From the NCBI GenBank assembly GCA_038277395.1, contig CM076195.1, forward strand, positions 160,985,911 to 161,049,910: 64,000 nucleotides of DNA. The letters run 5' to 3'. Made by a program: the position numbers and the translations under genes. The notes below the pieces were generated by a model. That model worked only from the letters and a program-made list of their open reading frames with translations, did not search any database and was not told where the DNA came from. Positions 26,671-38,740 of this stretch are shown here, in pieces (the first letter of the stretch is position 1; each line of letters starts with the position of its first letter). The DNA is from Dryocosmus kuriphilus. Taxonomy: Eukaryota; Arthropoda; Insecta; Hymenoptera; Cynipidae.

Positions 26671-28674
26671 AATATTAAACGAGAAATATTAATTAAATTC
26701 CATTTATTCTCAGACTTCAATAAAACATTCCTGGCGATGGCTTTTAACTTTTTAACGAATACGATTTTATTGAAGTCTAAAATTAATAATAAAAGTTGAC
26801 GAGAGAGAAAATCATTATTTGATTTAACTAAAGTTCCTTGGTAAAATGTGGTACTTTGCAGAAAGAACATTTTTTATAGAATAGTTGAAAAATATTTCAA
26901 TTTGCAGGTAATTTTGTTGGTTAAGTAATACCTTGAAACTTAATTTAAAAACTGATAAATATTTGAAGCGTAAGGATTAGGGTGCCCTTTATAAATTTAA
27001 ATATCTTTTTCTAAAAGTCTTATCCACTAAATTTATAAATTTTAAGAAAATAATAATTGACGCCTATTTTTTTCTTTTTTTATCTAAAATTTTTTGAACT
27101 GGCACAAGAGGTGTAATGTTATATTATTTGTGAAATAAAAAACACAGAAAAAAGAAGAAGAGGGCTTTTTTCTTAAGAAATAATCTGATGGGGCAAATGA
27201 AAAAAAAAATATATTGTCTATTTTTTGGTTATTTAAAAATGTACTTTAGGACATTCAGGAAATTTTAGAACTAAATTTAACTTATTTTATTTTTTCAGGA
27301 TTTTATATCATTTCTACATATTTTGAACTATTTCAGTGATATTAACGAGTTCAATATAATTCGAAAGGGGTTAACAGATTTAAAGGTGTTTTTACGGATC
27401 TTAAGAATTTTCAAAGATTTTAATAAATTAAAAAATATTTCCAAATATCTGAAGGGATTTAAAGAGATTCCAAGAGATCTTTATAGATATTATTTAATAC
27501 CAACATTTGAATATTCTGTTATTCTCAACATTTCTATTCAAACCAAATTTTATTGGAAACTGAATTTAAAAAAATATGCAAAAATTCTTGATTATTCCTT
27601 TCTCCTTGGCCCCAATTTTTTTACATATAGAAAATTATGAAAAAACCGCTCCTTTATTTAAGTACTTTTTTAGTTTAGACTATTTTCATACTCCTTTTTT
27701 TTATTTAAAAAAAACTAATGTTTGACTGCCTAAAAAGGTTACTTTTTAAATACTTTTTTTCACTTTCGAGGATATTTTTTTCTTCAGAAAAATACTTTTT
27801 TAGTTTCATAGAGCACTTTAAAATCTGTTAATAAAATTTCTAAAACTTTCTAAATTGAAAGAAAAAAAGAAAGAAAGAATTCAAAGACTGAGACTTCAAA
27901 AGACGTCAAGAAAATGAAAATTACTTCCAAAGATTTCAACATTTTAAAACTTGGGCCACATAATAAAAAAAAAAATATGTTCTTTTCGGTGTTTTTTGTT
28001 TCATAGATAATGTAACTTTAAACGGCTTGCGTCACTTCAAAACATTTTATATGAAAAAACAAAAAAATAGGGGCAATTATATGTTCCTGCAATTTACAAC
28101 AATAGTGGGTAAGATCTCTAGAAAAAATATATAAATTTAAAAATTTAGAAAAGGAATAGCAATTTTTTACCGATTGGAGCTTTTTTATCGAAATTGGTAA
28201 AACAAAAATTGGAACATTTGTTATTAAATCTAATAAACAGATTATTCGAAAAGAAAGTTTTGCAAAAACTTTTCGCATTACTTCTACTTTCTTGTATTCA
28301 ATATAATTAAATAATTAACTGCTTTCACAATTAAAATAGTGCGATTTTGTGTCAAGAATTCGGTAATAAAATTTACTAAAAGCTCCTTTATGAAAGTTAT
28401 AACAAATTTGGTCACTAATTGCGATTCTGAATTTCGTCTCCATAGTATTCAAGTCCTTTGGGTTGCAAGTCGTATCAGCCTCTAATGGACAGAAATATAA
28501 GGAGATAACAGAATTAGCACGACAGATACTAAAGCATCTGAGAAATAATTAACTTGAAAGGAGCGAAAATTATTTCAGTTCTATGCATAATACAGAATTC
28601 CCGTCATATTGTCCGTTAAATTCGACTACCAGGGTAAAGAAAATAATTGATAAATTCAAAGATATCGTCAATTT
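26671..28674. other. AT-rich DNA without a supportable gene (duplicate of 18,279-20,290)
   Basis: Same content as the first copy. An open frame present in the first copy at 19,466-19,750 is lost here because of a 4-bp difference near 27,890. This argues that the frame was never under selection. Confidence 0.7.
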
Positions 28675-29699
28675 TTACATTCTCATCAGAGAAGGTATTA
28701 GATTTGTGTAAAATTTGATCCCCCCATTTTTCATCAATTCTCCACGTTTTGAGACCCCCTGAGTCAGAAAATACGGTTTTTACGACGGTGTGTGTCTGTT
28801 GTTATCGTCATCGTCGTCTGTGGTCGCGATAACTTTCGAAGGACTAATCGGATTGGGTTGGGCTTTGGCACACTTCTTTAAAGCGTAAAAGGTAAGGAAG
28901 AGTTCGTTAACCAGACACCTTTGACCAACGGTTATGGTTTTATTCAACAAAAAAGGTTTTCACAAAATCAAAAAATCCATTTTCTGGCTAAACTATGCAA
29001 GATACAGAAAATATGTGTATAACTAAAATTGTTTATCTCAAAAAAATCTACAAATTTTGCCTCCACCATTTTTTAAATAAAGCGCACGGGTTTTTTTTTT
29101 TAATCGAAGGACTGTTATTAAACATAAAGAACTGTGGATTTCCGCCAAAATATTCCAGATATGGAAAAAATGACAATAATCAAAATTGTTCAACTCAAAA
29201 AGGTCTACAATATTTAATTTAACTATTTTTTGATAGAATGCACGGTTTTAGTGTTAATCAAGAAAACGCTATTGAAAAAACAACAATTCAAATTTCTCGA
29301 CAAATAAAAATATAAAACTGCGGTTTCTTGCTAAAATATTCAAGATACAAAAAAATAATAAAAGACAAAGTTGTTCAAATAAAAATAATTTACAAATTTT
29401 GTTTCAACTATTTTTCGATTTAGTGTACATTTCATCTTTTAATCGAGAAAAATGTTATTGAAAAAAAATTAAAATTTCTCACCAAATAAAAATAAAAAAC
29501 GGTAGCTTCTTATCAAAATATTAGGAATAAAAAAAATGATAACAAAGTTTTTCAATCTAAACAGATCTACAAATCTTGTTTTAACCATTTTTTGATTTAA
29601 TGTGCGGTTTCTATTTTCATCGACAAAAACGTTATTGAAAAATAAAAAAATATTAATTTCTCGCCAAATAAAAATAAAGAACTGCAGTTTCTCGCCAAA

Positions 29700-32400
29700 A
29701 TATTCAAGAAGGAAAAAAACTGAACATTAACAAAGATATTTAACTAAAAAAGATCTACAAATTTTGTTGTAACCACTTTTTGATTTAGTGTACGGTTTTT
29801 CTTTTAATCGAGAAAAACGCTGTTGAAAAAAAATCGAATTTCTCACCAAATAAAAATAAAAAACTGCGGTTTCCGGTCAAATTATTCAAGATAAAAAAAA
29901 AACGATAATCAATAAAGTTATTGAGCTAAAAAAGATCTACAAATTTTGTTTTAACCATTTTTTGATTTATTGTACAGTTTTTGATTTAATCGAGAGAAAC
30001 ATTGTTAAAAAAAAATCGAATTTCTCACCAAATAAAAATAAAAAACTGCGGTTTTCGGTCAAATTATTCAAGATACAAAAAAAAAATGATAATGAATAGA
30101 GTTATTCAACTAAAAAATATCTACAAATTTTGTTGAAACTACTTTTTGATTTAGTGTACGGTTTTTCTTTTAATCGAGAAAAACGTTGTTGAAAAAAAAT
30201 CGAATTTCTCACCAAATAAAAATAAAAAACTGCGGTTTCCGGTCAAATCATTCATGATAAAAAAAAAATGATAATTAACAAAGTTATTGAGCTAGAAAAT
30301 ATGTACAAATTTTGTTTTAAACATTTTTTGATTTAGTGTACGGTTTTTCTTTTAATCGAGAAAAACGTTGTTGAAAACAAATCGAATTTCTCACCAAATA
30401 AGAATAAAAAACTGCGGTTTCCGGTCAAATTATTCAAGATACAAAAAAATGATAATGAATAGAGTTATTCAACTAAAAAATATCTACAAATTTTGTTGAA
30501 ACCACTTTTTGATTTAGTGTACGGTTTTTCTTTTAATCGAGAAAAACGTTGTTGAAAAAAATCGAATTTCTCACCAAATAAGAATAAAAAACTGCGGTTT
30601 CCGGTCAAATTATTCAAGATAAAAAAAAACGATAATCAATAAAGTTATTGAGCTAAAAAAGATCTACAAATTTTGTTTTAACCATTTTTTGATTTAGTGT
30701 ACAGTTTTTTATTTAATCGAGAGAAACATTGTTAAAAAAAAATCGAATTTCTCACCAAATAAAAATAAAAAACTGCGGTTTCCGGTCAAATTATTCAAGA
30801 TACAAAAAAAATGATAATGAATAGAGTTATTCAACTAAAAAATATCTACAAATTTTGTTGAAACCACTTTTTGATTTAGTGTACGGTTTCTTTTAATCGA
30901 GAAAAACGTTGTTGAAAAAAAATCGAATTTCTCACCAAATAAAAATAAAAAACTGCGGTTTCCGGTCAAATTATTCAAGATAAAAAAAAAAACGATAATC
31001 AATAAAGTTATTGAGCTAAAAAATATCTACAAATTTTGTTTTAACCATTTTTTGATTTAGTGTACAGTTTTTTATTTAATCGAGAGAAACACTGTTAAAA
31101 AAAAATCGAATTTCTCACCAAATAAAAATAAAAAAACTGCGGTTTCCGGTCAAATTATTCAAGATACAAAAAAATTATCATGAATAGAGTTATTCAACTA
31201 AAAAATATCTACAAATTTTGTTGAAACCACTTTTTGATTTAGTGTACGGTTTTTCTTTTAATCGAGAAAAACGCTGTTGAAAAAAAATCGAATTTCTCAC
31301 CAAATAAAAATAAAAAACTGCGGTTTCCGGTCAAATTGTTCAAGATACAAAAAAAATGATAGTAAACAAAGTTATTGAGCTAGGAAATATCTACAAATTT
31401 TGTTTTAACCATTTTTTGATTTAGTGTACGGTTTTTCTTTTAATCGAGAAAAACGTTGTTGAAAACAAATCGAATTTCTCACCAAATAAGAATAAAAAAC
31501 TGCGGTTTCCGGTCAAATTATTCAAGATACAAAAAAATGATAATGAATAGAGTTATTCAACTAAAAAATGTCTACAAATTTTGTTGAAACCACTTTTTGA
31601 TTTAGTGTACGGTTTTTCTTTTAATCGAGAAAAACGTTGTTGAAAAAAAATCGAATTTCTCACCAAATAAAAATAAAAAACTGCGGTTTCCGGTCAAATT
31701 ATTCAAGATAAAAAAAAACGATAATCAATAAAGTTATTGAGCTAAAAAAGATCTACAAATTTTGTTTTAACCATTTTTTGATTTAGTGTACAGTTTTTTA
31801 TTTAATCGAGAGAAACACTGTTAAAAAAAAATCGAATTTCTCACCAAATAAAAATAAAAAACTGCGGTTTCCGGTCAAATTATTCAAGATACAAAAAAAA
31901 TTATAATGAATGGAGTTATTCAACTAAAAAATATCTACAAATTTTGTTGAAACCACTTTTTGATTTAGTGTACGGTTTTTCTTTTAATCGAGAAAAACGC
32001 TGTTGAAAAAAAATCGAATTTCTCACCAAATAAAAATAAAAAACTGCGGTTTCCGGTCAAATTATTCAAGATACAAAAAAAATGATAGTAAACAAAGTTA
32101 TTGAGCTAAAAAAGATCTACAAATTTTGTTTTAACCATTTTTTGATTTAGTGTATGGTTTTTCATTTAATTGAGAAAAACTTTGTTCAAACAAAAAAAAT
32201 CGAATTTCTCACCAAATAAAAATAAAAAACTGCGGTTTCCGGTCAAATTATTCAAGATAAAAAAAAAACGATAATCAATAAAGTTATTGAGCTAAAAAAG
32301 ATCTACAAATTTTGTTTTAACCATTTTTTGATTTAGTGTACGGTTTTTCATTTAATCGAGAAAAACTTTGTTAAAAAAAAAAATCAAATTTCTCACGAAA
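29700..32400. repeat. ~182-bp tandem repeats, duplication copy 2
   Basis: Same array as 21,350-24,040 with the same alternation of two subtypes. Differences are largely in A-run lengths and a few small indels (for example 'tgtacggtttctttt' near 30,888). Confidence 0.92.
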
Positions 32401-32414
32401 TAAAAATAGAAAAT

Positions 32415-32523
32415 CTGCCCGCCGCGCGGGCGCATCCTCATTGCACGCCACGCGCGCCGCGCTTCGCGCAAAGTATGAGCGCGCCCATGGCACGCTTCCG
32501 TTGGCACTCGCGCTTCGCGCTCG
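32415..32523. other. CG-rich palindromic block, copy 2
   Basis: Copy of 24,052-24,163, one A shorter in 'cgcgcaaagtatg'. It lies at the inner boundary of the right inverted arm. Confidence 0.85.
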
Positions 32524-33339
32524 ATAATTACATTTTTTTAAAAGACATTGTAGATTTGTAAAGTTTTTTTGTGATTTTCCAAATTTTCACAGTACAGGAT
32601 TTCGATCCTTAAAAGTAAAACGTTGAGTCTTATAAATAAATTTTGTAGCTCTTTCCAAGGTGAACAATTCTGCTTGTTAATTTTTTGTCATATCTTGCAC
32701 AGTTTGCTGAAAAGTGGTTTTCTTTATATTTCATAACATATTTCACGAATAACAAAAAATTCGAGTCTGCTAAAAAAAATTATAGAGAGCAAATTTGTAC
32801 ATCTTTTTGAGGCGAACAACTTTGTTTGTTATTATATTTCCGTATCTTCCATAGTTTGGCGGGAAATTTGAAATTTTTTATTTTTAATAACGTTTTATCG
32901 ATTAAATCAAAAACCGTGAATTTTATCAAAAAATAGTTAAAACAAAATTTGTAGATCTTTTTAAATTGAACAACTTTATGCTTTTCCATTTTATTGTATC
33001 TTGAATATTTTGGCGGAAACCCAGAGGTTTTTAATTTTTAATATCGTTTTCTCGATTAAATCAAAAATTGTTCATTTTATCAAAAAATACCTAAGACAAA
33101 ATTTGTAGATTTTTTTAAGTTGAACAAGTTTCCTCTCTTACATTTTTTTCGTATCTCTCATAGTTCAGCCGGAAAATGGATTTTTTAGTTTTGTGAAAAC
33201 CGTTTTTGATGGATAAAACCATAACCGTTGGTCAAAAACCGCTAATTAACGAAGTCGTACTTTCTTTTTACCCCTTAAAGAAGTGTACCAAAGCGCACTC
33301 TAATCCGATTAGTCCTTCGAAAGTTAACGTGGGAACACA

Positions 33340-33400
33340 CTCCAACGACAACGACGACGACAACGACAACGGCAACGACAACACCAGACAGACACCGTCG
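33340..33400. repeat. Short GAC/AAC-rich tandem stretch in the right arm
   Basis: Interrupted 'aacgacgacgac' and 'caacggcaacgac' repeats ending 'ccagacagacaccgtcgt'. It is the inverse of the GTC-rich stretches at 28,790-28,820 and 34,720-34,775 in the other arms. The region reads through as an Asp/Asn-rich frame only because of the repeat. Confidence 0.75.
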
Positions 33401-33508
33401 TAAAAACCATTTTTTCGGATTCAGGATGTCTCAAAACGTGGAGATTTCATGAAATCCGCGAAAGTCAAATTTTGCATAAATCTAATACCTTCTCTGATGA
33501 GAATGTAA

Positions 33509-34594
33509 AAACCGTAGTTTCCCGTCTAAATATTCAAAATACAAAAAAATGATAAAAGTCAAAGTTGTTCAAGTCAAAAAGATCTAGTGTAAAATTAAAT
33601 CTTAATGAGAAATACGATTTTAAACATTCATTTTTCTTCTCAAAGCCCGAAATCTTGTTTCTAGGAATCTACTCGTATATTCCTAATACTAGTTTATTTC
33701 TTAACTATGAATATCAAAAAAAATATCAAATTGATGATTTATAAAATATAAAAAGATCTAATTTCACGAAAACTACATATAAAATAAATTTTAATGCAAA
33801 GCCCGATTTTAAACATTCATTTTTGTTTTCAAAGCCGAAGATTTTATTTTTTAAAGTACATATTTTTACATTTAGTTCTTTTATGAATCCAAATAGAAAA
33901 AACAAAAATTTATTTCCCAAAAATAATCCCTATTCGTGATAGCATTCCCCTCTTATTTAAAAAGCTGAAAATATTCAAATGAATCAAAAAACCACTATAC
34001 TACATTTTATGGCTATTTTACGGTTCTACGAAAAACCAAAAATCAATTTCCAAAAAACAACCCCTATTCATGTGGGAAGAAATTGCTAGAACTTATGATT
34101 TTCTGTCAAGTACTGTGTTCGCATATGTTGTGGATCAGAAAAATGGAATTCGAAATAAACTAGTAAAAGATACTAAAGAATTTCGAGAGGAATTCAATCT
34201 GAGAAGAAAAGGATCCGAAATAATACAAATGGTTGCAGAAATTGAGGTCTTTACATTTAGAAATGTTAATTTAAAAGTCTAAACTTATATTTTAAGATTA
34301 ATGTCCAGAGTTTAAAACGTGAAAAAATATCTAGTCCTTCCTGTATTTGAAAGCAAAAAAAATAAATATTTTTTGTTGATCAGTTATTAATTAACTGTAG
34401 ACTACACTTCCGCAATTGATGTTTAAAAATAATACTTTTTTATATAATATACTTTTCAATAATGTCTTTCAATATTTGAAATATTTGCCATATCTTAATA
34501 ATTTGGAATAAATTGAGTTTTTATGATATCCTTGTGAAATCTTTTGAAATATTTGAGAAATCTGTTGAGATATCTTTTTAGGATTAAAAAATGT
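33509..34594. other. AT-rich interval with one weak small ORF
   Basis: The first ~90 bp again resemble the ~182-bp repeat unit ('gtttcccgtctaaatattca', 'gttgttcaagtcaaaaagat'), so the element may have inserted into a relative. The rest is unique AT-rich DNA. An ATG frame of 70 codons at 34,070-34,282 has less biased composition than its neighbours, with Glu and Arg residues, but I recognise no domain. Splice sites and promoter are not evident. Confidence 0.4.
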
Positions 34595-35640
34595 TTACAT
34601 TCTCATCAGGGAAGGTATTAGATTTATGTAAAATTTGACACACACCCCCCCCCCCCCCCACCTTTTAATCAAATCTTCACGTTTTGAGACCCCCTGAGTC
34701 AGAAAAAATGGTTTTTACGACGGTGTTTGTCTGTCGTTGTTGTCGACGTTGTCGTTGCCGTGGTCGTTGTAGTCGCCTGTGGTCTCGATAACTTTCGAAG
34801 GACTCATAGGATTGGATTGTGCTTTGGCACACTTTTTTAAAGCGTAAAAAGAAAGGACGAATTCGTTAACCAGTGATTTTTGACCAACGGTTAAACGGTT
34901 ATAGTTTCATCCATCAAGAACGGTTTTCACAAAATCAAAAAATCCATTTTCCGACTAAACTATGAGAGATACAAAAAAAATTTAAGAAAGTAAAATTCTT
35001 CATCTCAAAAAAATCTACAAATTTCATCTAAAGCATTTTTTGATCAAATGAACGGTTTTGGTTTTAATTAAGAAAACGATTTTAGAATTAAAAAACTCTG
35101 GTTTCCCGCCAAAATATTCCCGATACAAAAACATGGTGAACTATAAAGTTGTTCAATTCAAAAGAATCTACAAATTTTGTTTTAAACATTTTTTGATAAC
35201 ATGCACAGTTTTTGTTTTAATCGATAAAACGTTATTAAAAATCAAAAATTTCAAATTTCCCGCCAAACTATGCCAGATGAGGAAAAATGATAACAAACAA
35301 AGTTGTTCAGCTCAAAAAGGTTTACAAATTTTTCTTTCTATCATTTTTTTCAGCAGACGCGTATTTTTTGAGCTATTCGTGAAATATTTTATGAAATATA
35401 AAGAAAACCACTTTTCAGCAAAACTCTGCAAGTTATGAGAAAATATTAACAAGCAGAATTGTTCACCTCGGAAAGAGCTACAAAATTTATTTATAAGACT
35501 CATCGTTTTACTTTTAATAATCGAAATCCTGCATTGTGAAAGTTTGGAAAACCACAAAAAAACTTTACCAATCTACAATGTGTTTTAAAAAAATGTAATT
35601 ATCGAGCGCGAAGCGCGAGTGTCAACAGACGCGCGCCCTA
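34595..35640. mobile_element. Solo arm of the long-inverted-repeat element
   Basis: It starts 'ttacattctcatcaggg', runs through 'gagaccccctgagtcag', a GTC-rich stretch, 'actttcgaaggactcatagg' and several diverged ~180-bp units, and reaches the inner CG block (35,601-35,638, 'atcgagcgcgaagcgcgag'). This is the inverse-orientation equivalent of the right arm at 32,520-33,508, more diverged than the two duplicated copies. A C run of 14 bases lies at 34,647-34,660. The partner arm and interior are absent. A 126-codon open frame at 35,058-35,438 reads through the repeat units and is not regarded as a gene. Confidence 0.82.
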
Positions 35641-36689
35641 GGCTATTGAGGCTAGTGGCTGAATAATGATTTTTAGTGGCTCACAGATGACGCTTTATCT
35701 TCAGTTTTAGATATTTCATTCTTCTCAAAGAAATTGTATAAAAAAAGGATGGGTGAGTCAAAAAGTGTAAAATACGCTGAATATCTAGCGCCAAATTTAC
35801 CCCGCCTAAGAGTCTCTTTATATTGAGCGCTTTATATATTCATAAGCTTAGTTGGCTCACTATTGATGTTACCTTACCAGTATTGAAAATCAGAAAAAAA
35901 GTAACCATACATCTTGAAGGAAAAGACACGGCTAAACTTTAACTCGTGTCTTAAATCTAAAGAACTAAAATGTGGCTAGTACCCTTAGTAGCAGTAGTAG
36001 TAGTGAAGTACTAACAGTAGTTGGAAACTTTTCGTTTCCTTCCACTTTTCCAGGCGAAAACCAAGAATAGCTACTGCCTCGTAGAAAAAGAAACTACAGA
36101 CTGGACAGATATTGCGAGACTAAAAGCATGAAGGTCTAAGAAAAGTGGAAAAGTGCAAAAGCTAGAAGATCCATTTTCGTTGTAGAATAATTATTATCAA
36201 AGCGTAACAGCCATTCATGTTCTCCGATCTGATGAATACGTTAGGATTTCATTAAGAGTCTTTGATTAATAAACTTTTTCTGATACTGCACTAATCAAAT
36301 GCAAACAATTATTTTTGCCGAATGAGTGAATGCAGTGTAAAACCGTTAAAGAAAAATTAAGGTATTCATTAAACGCGGCGGCGTTAACAACGGGAATCCC
36401 GTAAAGCTATCTACGTCATTAATATTTATGAAGTGGAGAACACGCAATTCAAGTCTGGCTTCGGGCAACAGGTATGTATAAATGAATTAAAATAGCGTAA
36501 AGTCTGAATCTTATGCTAACGTGAAAATTGTACAGAGAAATGCTGTTTCGAAGTATAATTGAATAGTTGAATACTTTCAGAATTTGCATAGGAAGTATCA
36601 ATATTCAAAATTTTTTAACCATTGTGTTAAAGAAGGAGAAACCGAAAACATTCTTCAAGAATTTTTTCCGTATTTTAGAGAAAAACAAT
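35641..36689. other. Interval with little recognisable content; possible single exon
   Basis: Apparently unique sequence with normal base composition in places. It includes a short AGT-type triplet run ('agcagtagtagtagtg' near 35,990). The only gene-like hint is a short ATG frame ending in a good splice donor at 36,428-36,471 (see findings). No ORF above 60 codons stands out. Confidence 0.45.
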
Positions 36690-38740
36690 GGACATGATTC
36701 AATGAAATGCTTTACCTTTTAACTGAAAAAGAACAATTTTTAACAAAATAGTTGAATTATAAACACCAAAAAAGAAATTTTCAATAAAACATTTTCTACA
36801 TAAAAAAGATGAATTCTCAACAAATGAAAAGATTTTCAGCCAAACAGTTGAGTTTTCAACCAAGAAGTCAGATTTTTCAACCTAAGATGAATTTTTAACA
36901 AAATTGCTGAATTTTAAAAAAACAAAAGTTAAATTTTTAACTCAAAATGATAAGTTCTTCACCAAAAATTGAACAGCTAAATTTTTAACAAAAAGTATTA
37001 CCTACTTTTGAAAAAACGCTAGCTGAATATTCATTTTAAGAAAAATATCTTTCAAGCATAATATTTGAATTTTGCATCAAGAAAGTTACATTTTGAAACA
37101 AACAAACGAATTTTAAATAAAAAATAGTCATATTTTCAACCAAGAAGTAAGATTTTTTAACCCAAAATGAATTTTGAACAAAATTGTTAAATTTCCAAAA
37201 AACAATTAAATTTTTAACTAAAAAGGATGAATTCTCCACCAAAAATTGAACAGCTAAATTTTTAACAAAAGTATTACCTACTTTTAAAACAAAGATAGTT
37301 GAATTTTCATTTAAAAAAAAAATATCTTCCAAGCATAATATTTCAATTTTGTATAAAAAAAGTTACATTTTGAAACAAGCAAACGAACTTTAAATAAAAA
37401 ATAGTCATGTTTTCAAACAAGATGTAAGATTTTTCAATCTAAGATGAATTATTAACAAAATTTTGGAATTTTCGAAAATCAAAAGTCAAAGCCTTAACTA
37501 AAAAGGATGAATTCTTCACCGAAAATTGAACAGCTAAATTTTTAACAAAAAGTATTACCTACTTTGGAAAAAAAGATAGCTGAATATTCATTTAAAAAAT
37601 AATATCTTTCAAGCATAATATTTTAATTTTGTATCAAAAAAATTACATTTTGAAACAAACAAATGAATTTTAAGTAAGAAATAGTCATATTTTCAACCAA
37701 GAAGTAAGATTTTTCAACCCAAAATGAATTTTTAATAAAATTGTTGAATTTCCAAAAAACAAAAGATAAATTTTTAACTAAAAAGGATGACTTCTCCACC
37801 AAAAATTAAATAGCTAAATTTTTAACCAAAAGTATTACCTAGTTTTGGAACAAAGATAATTGAATTTTCATTTAATAAAAATATTTTTCAAGCATAATAT
37901 TTGAACTTTTCATCAAGAAAATTACATTTTGAAACAAACAAATGAATTTTAAATAAAAAGTAGTCATATTTCTAAACAAGAAGTAAGATTTTTCAATCTA
38001 AGATGAATTTTTAACAAAATTTTGGAATTTCCAAAAACAAAAGTTAAAGTTTTAACTAAAAGGGATCAATTCTTCACAAAAAAGTGATCAGCTAAATTTC
38101 TAACGAAAAGTATAAACTACTTTTGAAACAAAGATAGTTGAATATTCATTTTAAAAAAATATCTTTCAAACAAAATATTTGAATTTTTCATCAAGAAAAT
38201 TACATTTTGAAAGAAACAAATGAATTTTAAATAAAAAGTAGTCATATTTTCAACCAAGAAGTAAGATTTTTCAACCTAAGATAAATTTTTAATAAAATTG
38301 TTGAATTTCCAAAAAACAATGAAATTTTTAACTAAAAAGGATGACTTCTGCACAAAAAATTGAACAGCTAAATTTAAAAAAAAAAGTATTACCTACTTTT
38401 GAAAGAAAGATAGTTGAATTTTCATTTAAGCAAAAAATATCTTTTAAGTATAATACTGGAATTTTGCATCAAAAAATTTACATTTTGAAACAAATAAAAA
38501 AGAATTTTAAATAAAAAATAGGCATATTTTCAACAATAAAGAATTCATTTTCGACGAAATAGTTTAAATTTCAACTGAAAAAGGCTAACTTTTTAACAAA
38601 ATAGTTGAATTATCAACCCAAAAAGAGAAACTTTTAAGAAACGACTTGAATTGCCACACATTTTCTACACAAGAAAGATGAATACTCAACAAAAGAAAAG
38701 ATTTTCAGTCAAACAGATGAATTTTAAACCAAAATTAAGG
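36690..38740. repeat. ~278-bp imperfect tandem repeat
   Basis: Landmark 'gtattacctac' (or a variant) recurs at 36,995, 37,271, 37,552, 37,832, 38,110 and 38,386, spaced 276-281 bp. Within each unit are shorter, diverged 'aaattgaatttttaac'-like motifs, so the unit itself arose from a smaller repeat. Open frames on the minus strand (for example 37,036-37,332) are made of Phe/Val/Asn-rich repeat translation and are not genes. Confidence 0.88.

Larger units (their letters stand above)
24961..33322. repeat. Tandem segmental duplication, copy 2 (~8.36 kb)
   Basis: Second copy of 16,574-24,960. It starts in satellite sequence at 'tgtcaaaaaaacgtaagg', equivalent to 16,574, and runs to 'ccttcgaaa' at 33,322, after which unique flank continues ('gttaacgtggg'). 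It therefore carries a complete right arm of the inverted-repeat element. The two copies are close enough to indicate a recent event, or an assembly duplication. Because most differences fall in homopolymers, read-level support is needed to exclude the second. Confidence 0.95.
28675..33508. mobile_element. Long-inverted-repeat non-autonomous element, complete copy (~4.83 kb)
   Basis: The left end 'ttacattctcatcagagaag' is mirrored by the right end 'cttctctgatgagaatgtaa' at 33,508. The inverted arms share a series of landmarks in mirrored order: 'gtattagat', 'cacgttttgaga', a GTC/GAC-rich stretch, 'ccgattagtccttcgaaa', 'ataaccgttggtcaaa' and 'aaaatccattttc'. Between them lie ~182-bp tandem repeats (about 29,700-32,400) and a CG-rich block (32,415-32,523). 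The right arm is about 985 bp. I found no obvious target-site duplication and no ORF, so the superfamily is unassigned. It is probably mobilised in trans, or is a fold-back element. Confidence 0.8.

Noticed and set aside
35058..35438. 126-codon frame inside the solo inverted-repeat arm
   Set aside because: It reads across the diverged ~180-bp repeat units (recurring KIYKFCF/KNFKFP phrases). Sister copies are full of stops.
37036..37332. 98-codon minus-strand frame rich in Phe/Val/Asn
   Set aside because: Translation of the 278-bp tandem repeat; its periodic peptide mirrors the DNA repeat.
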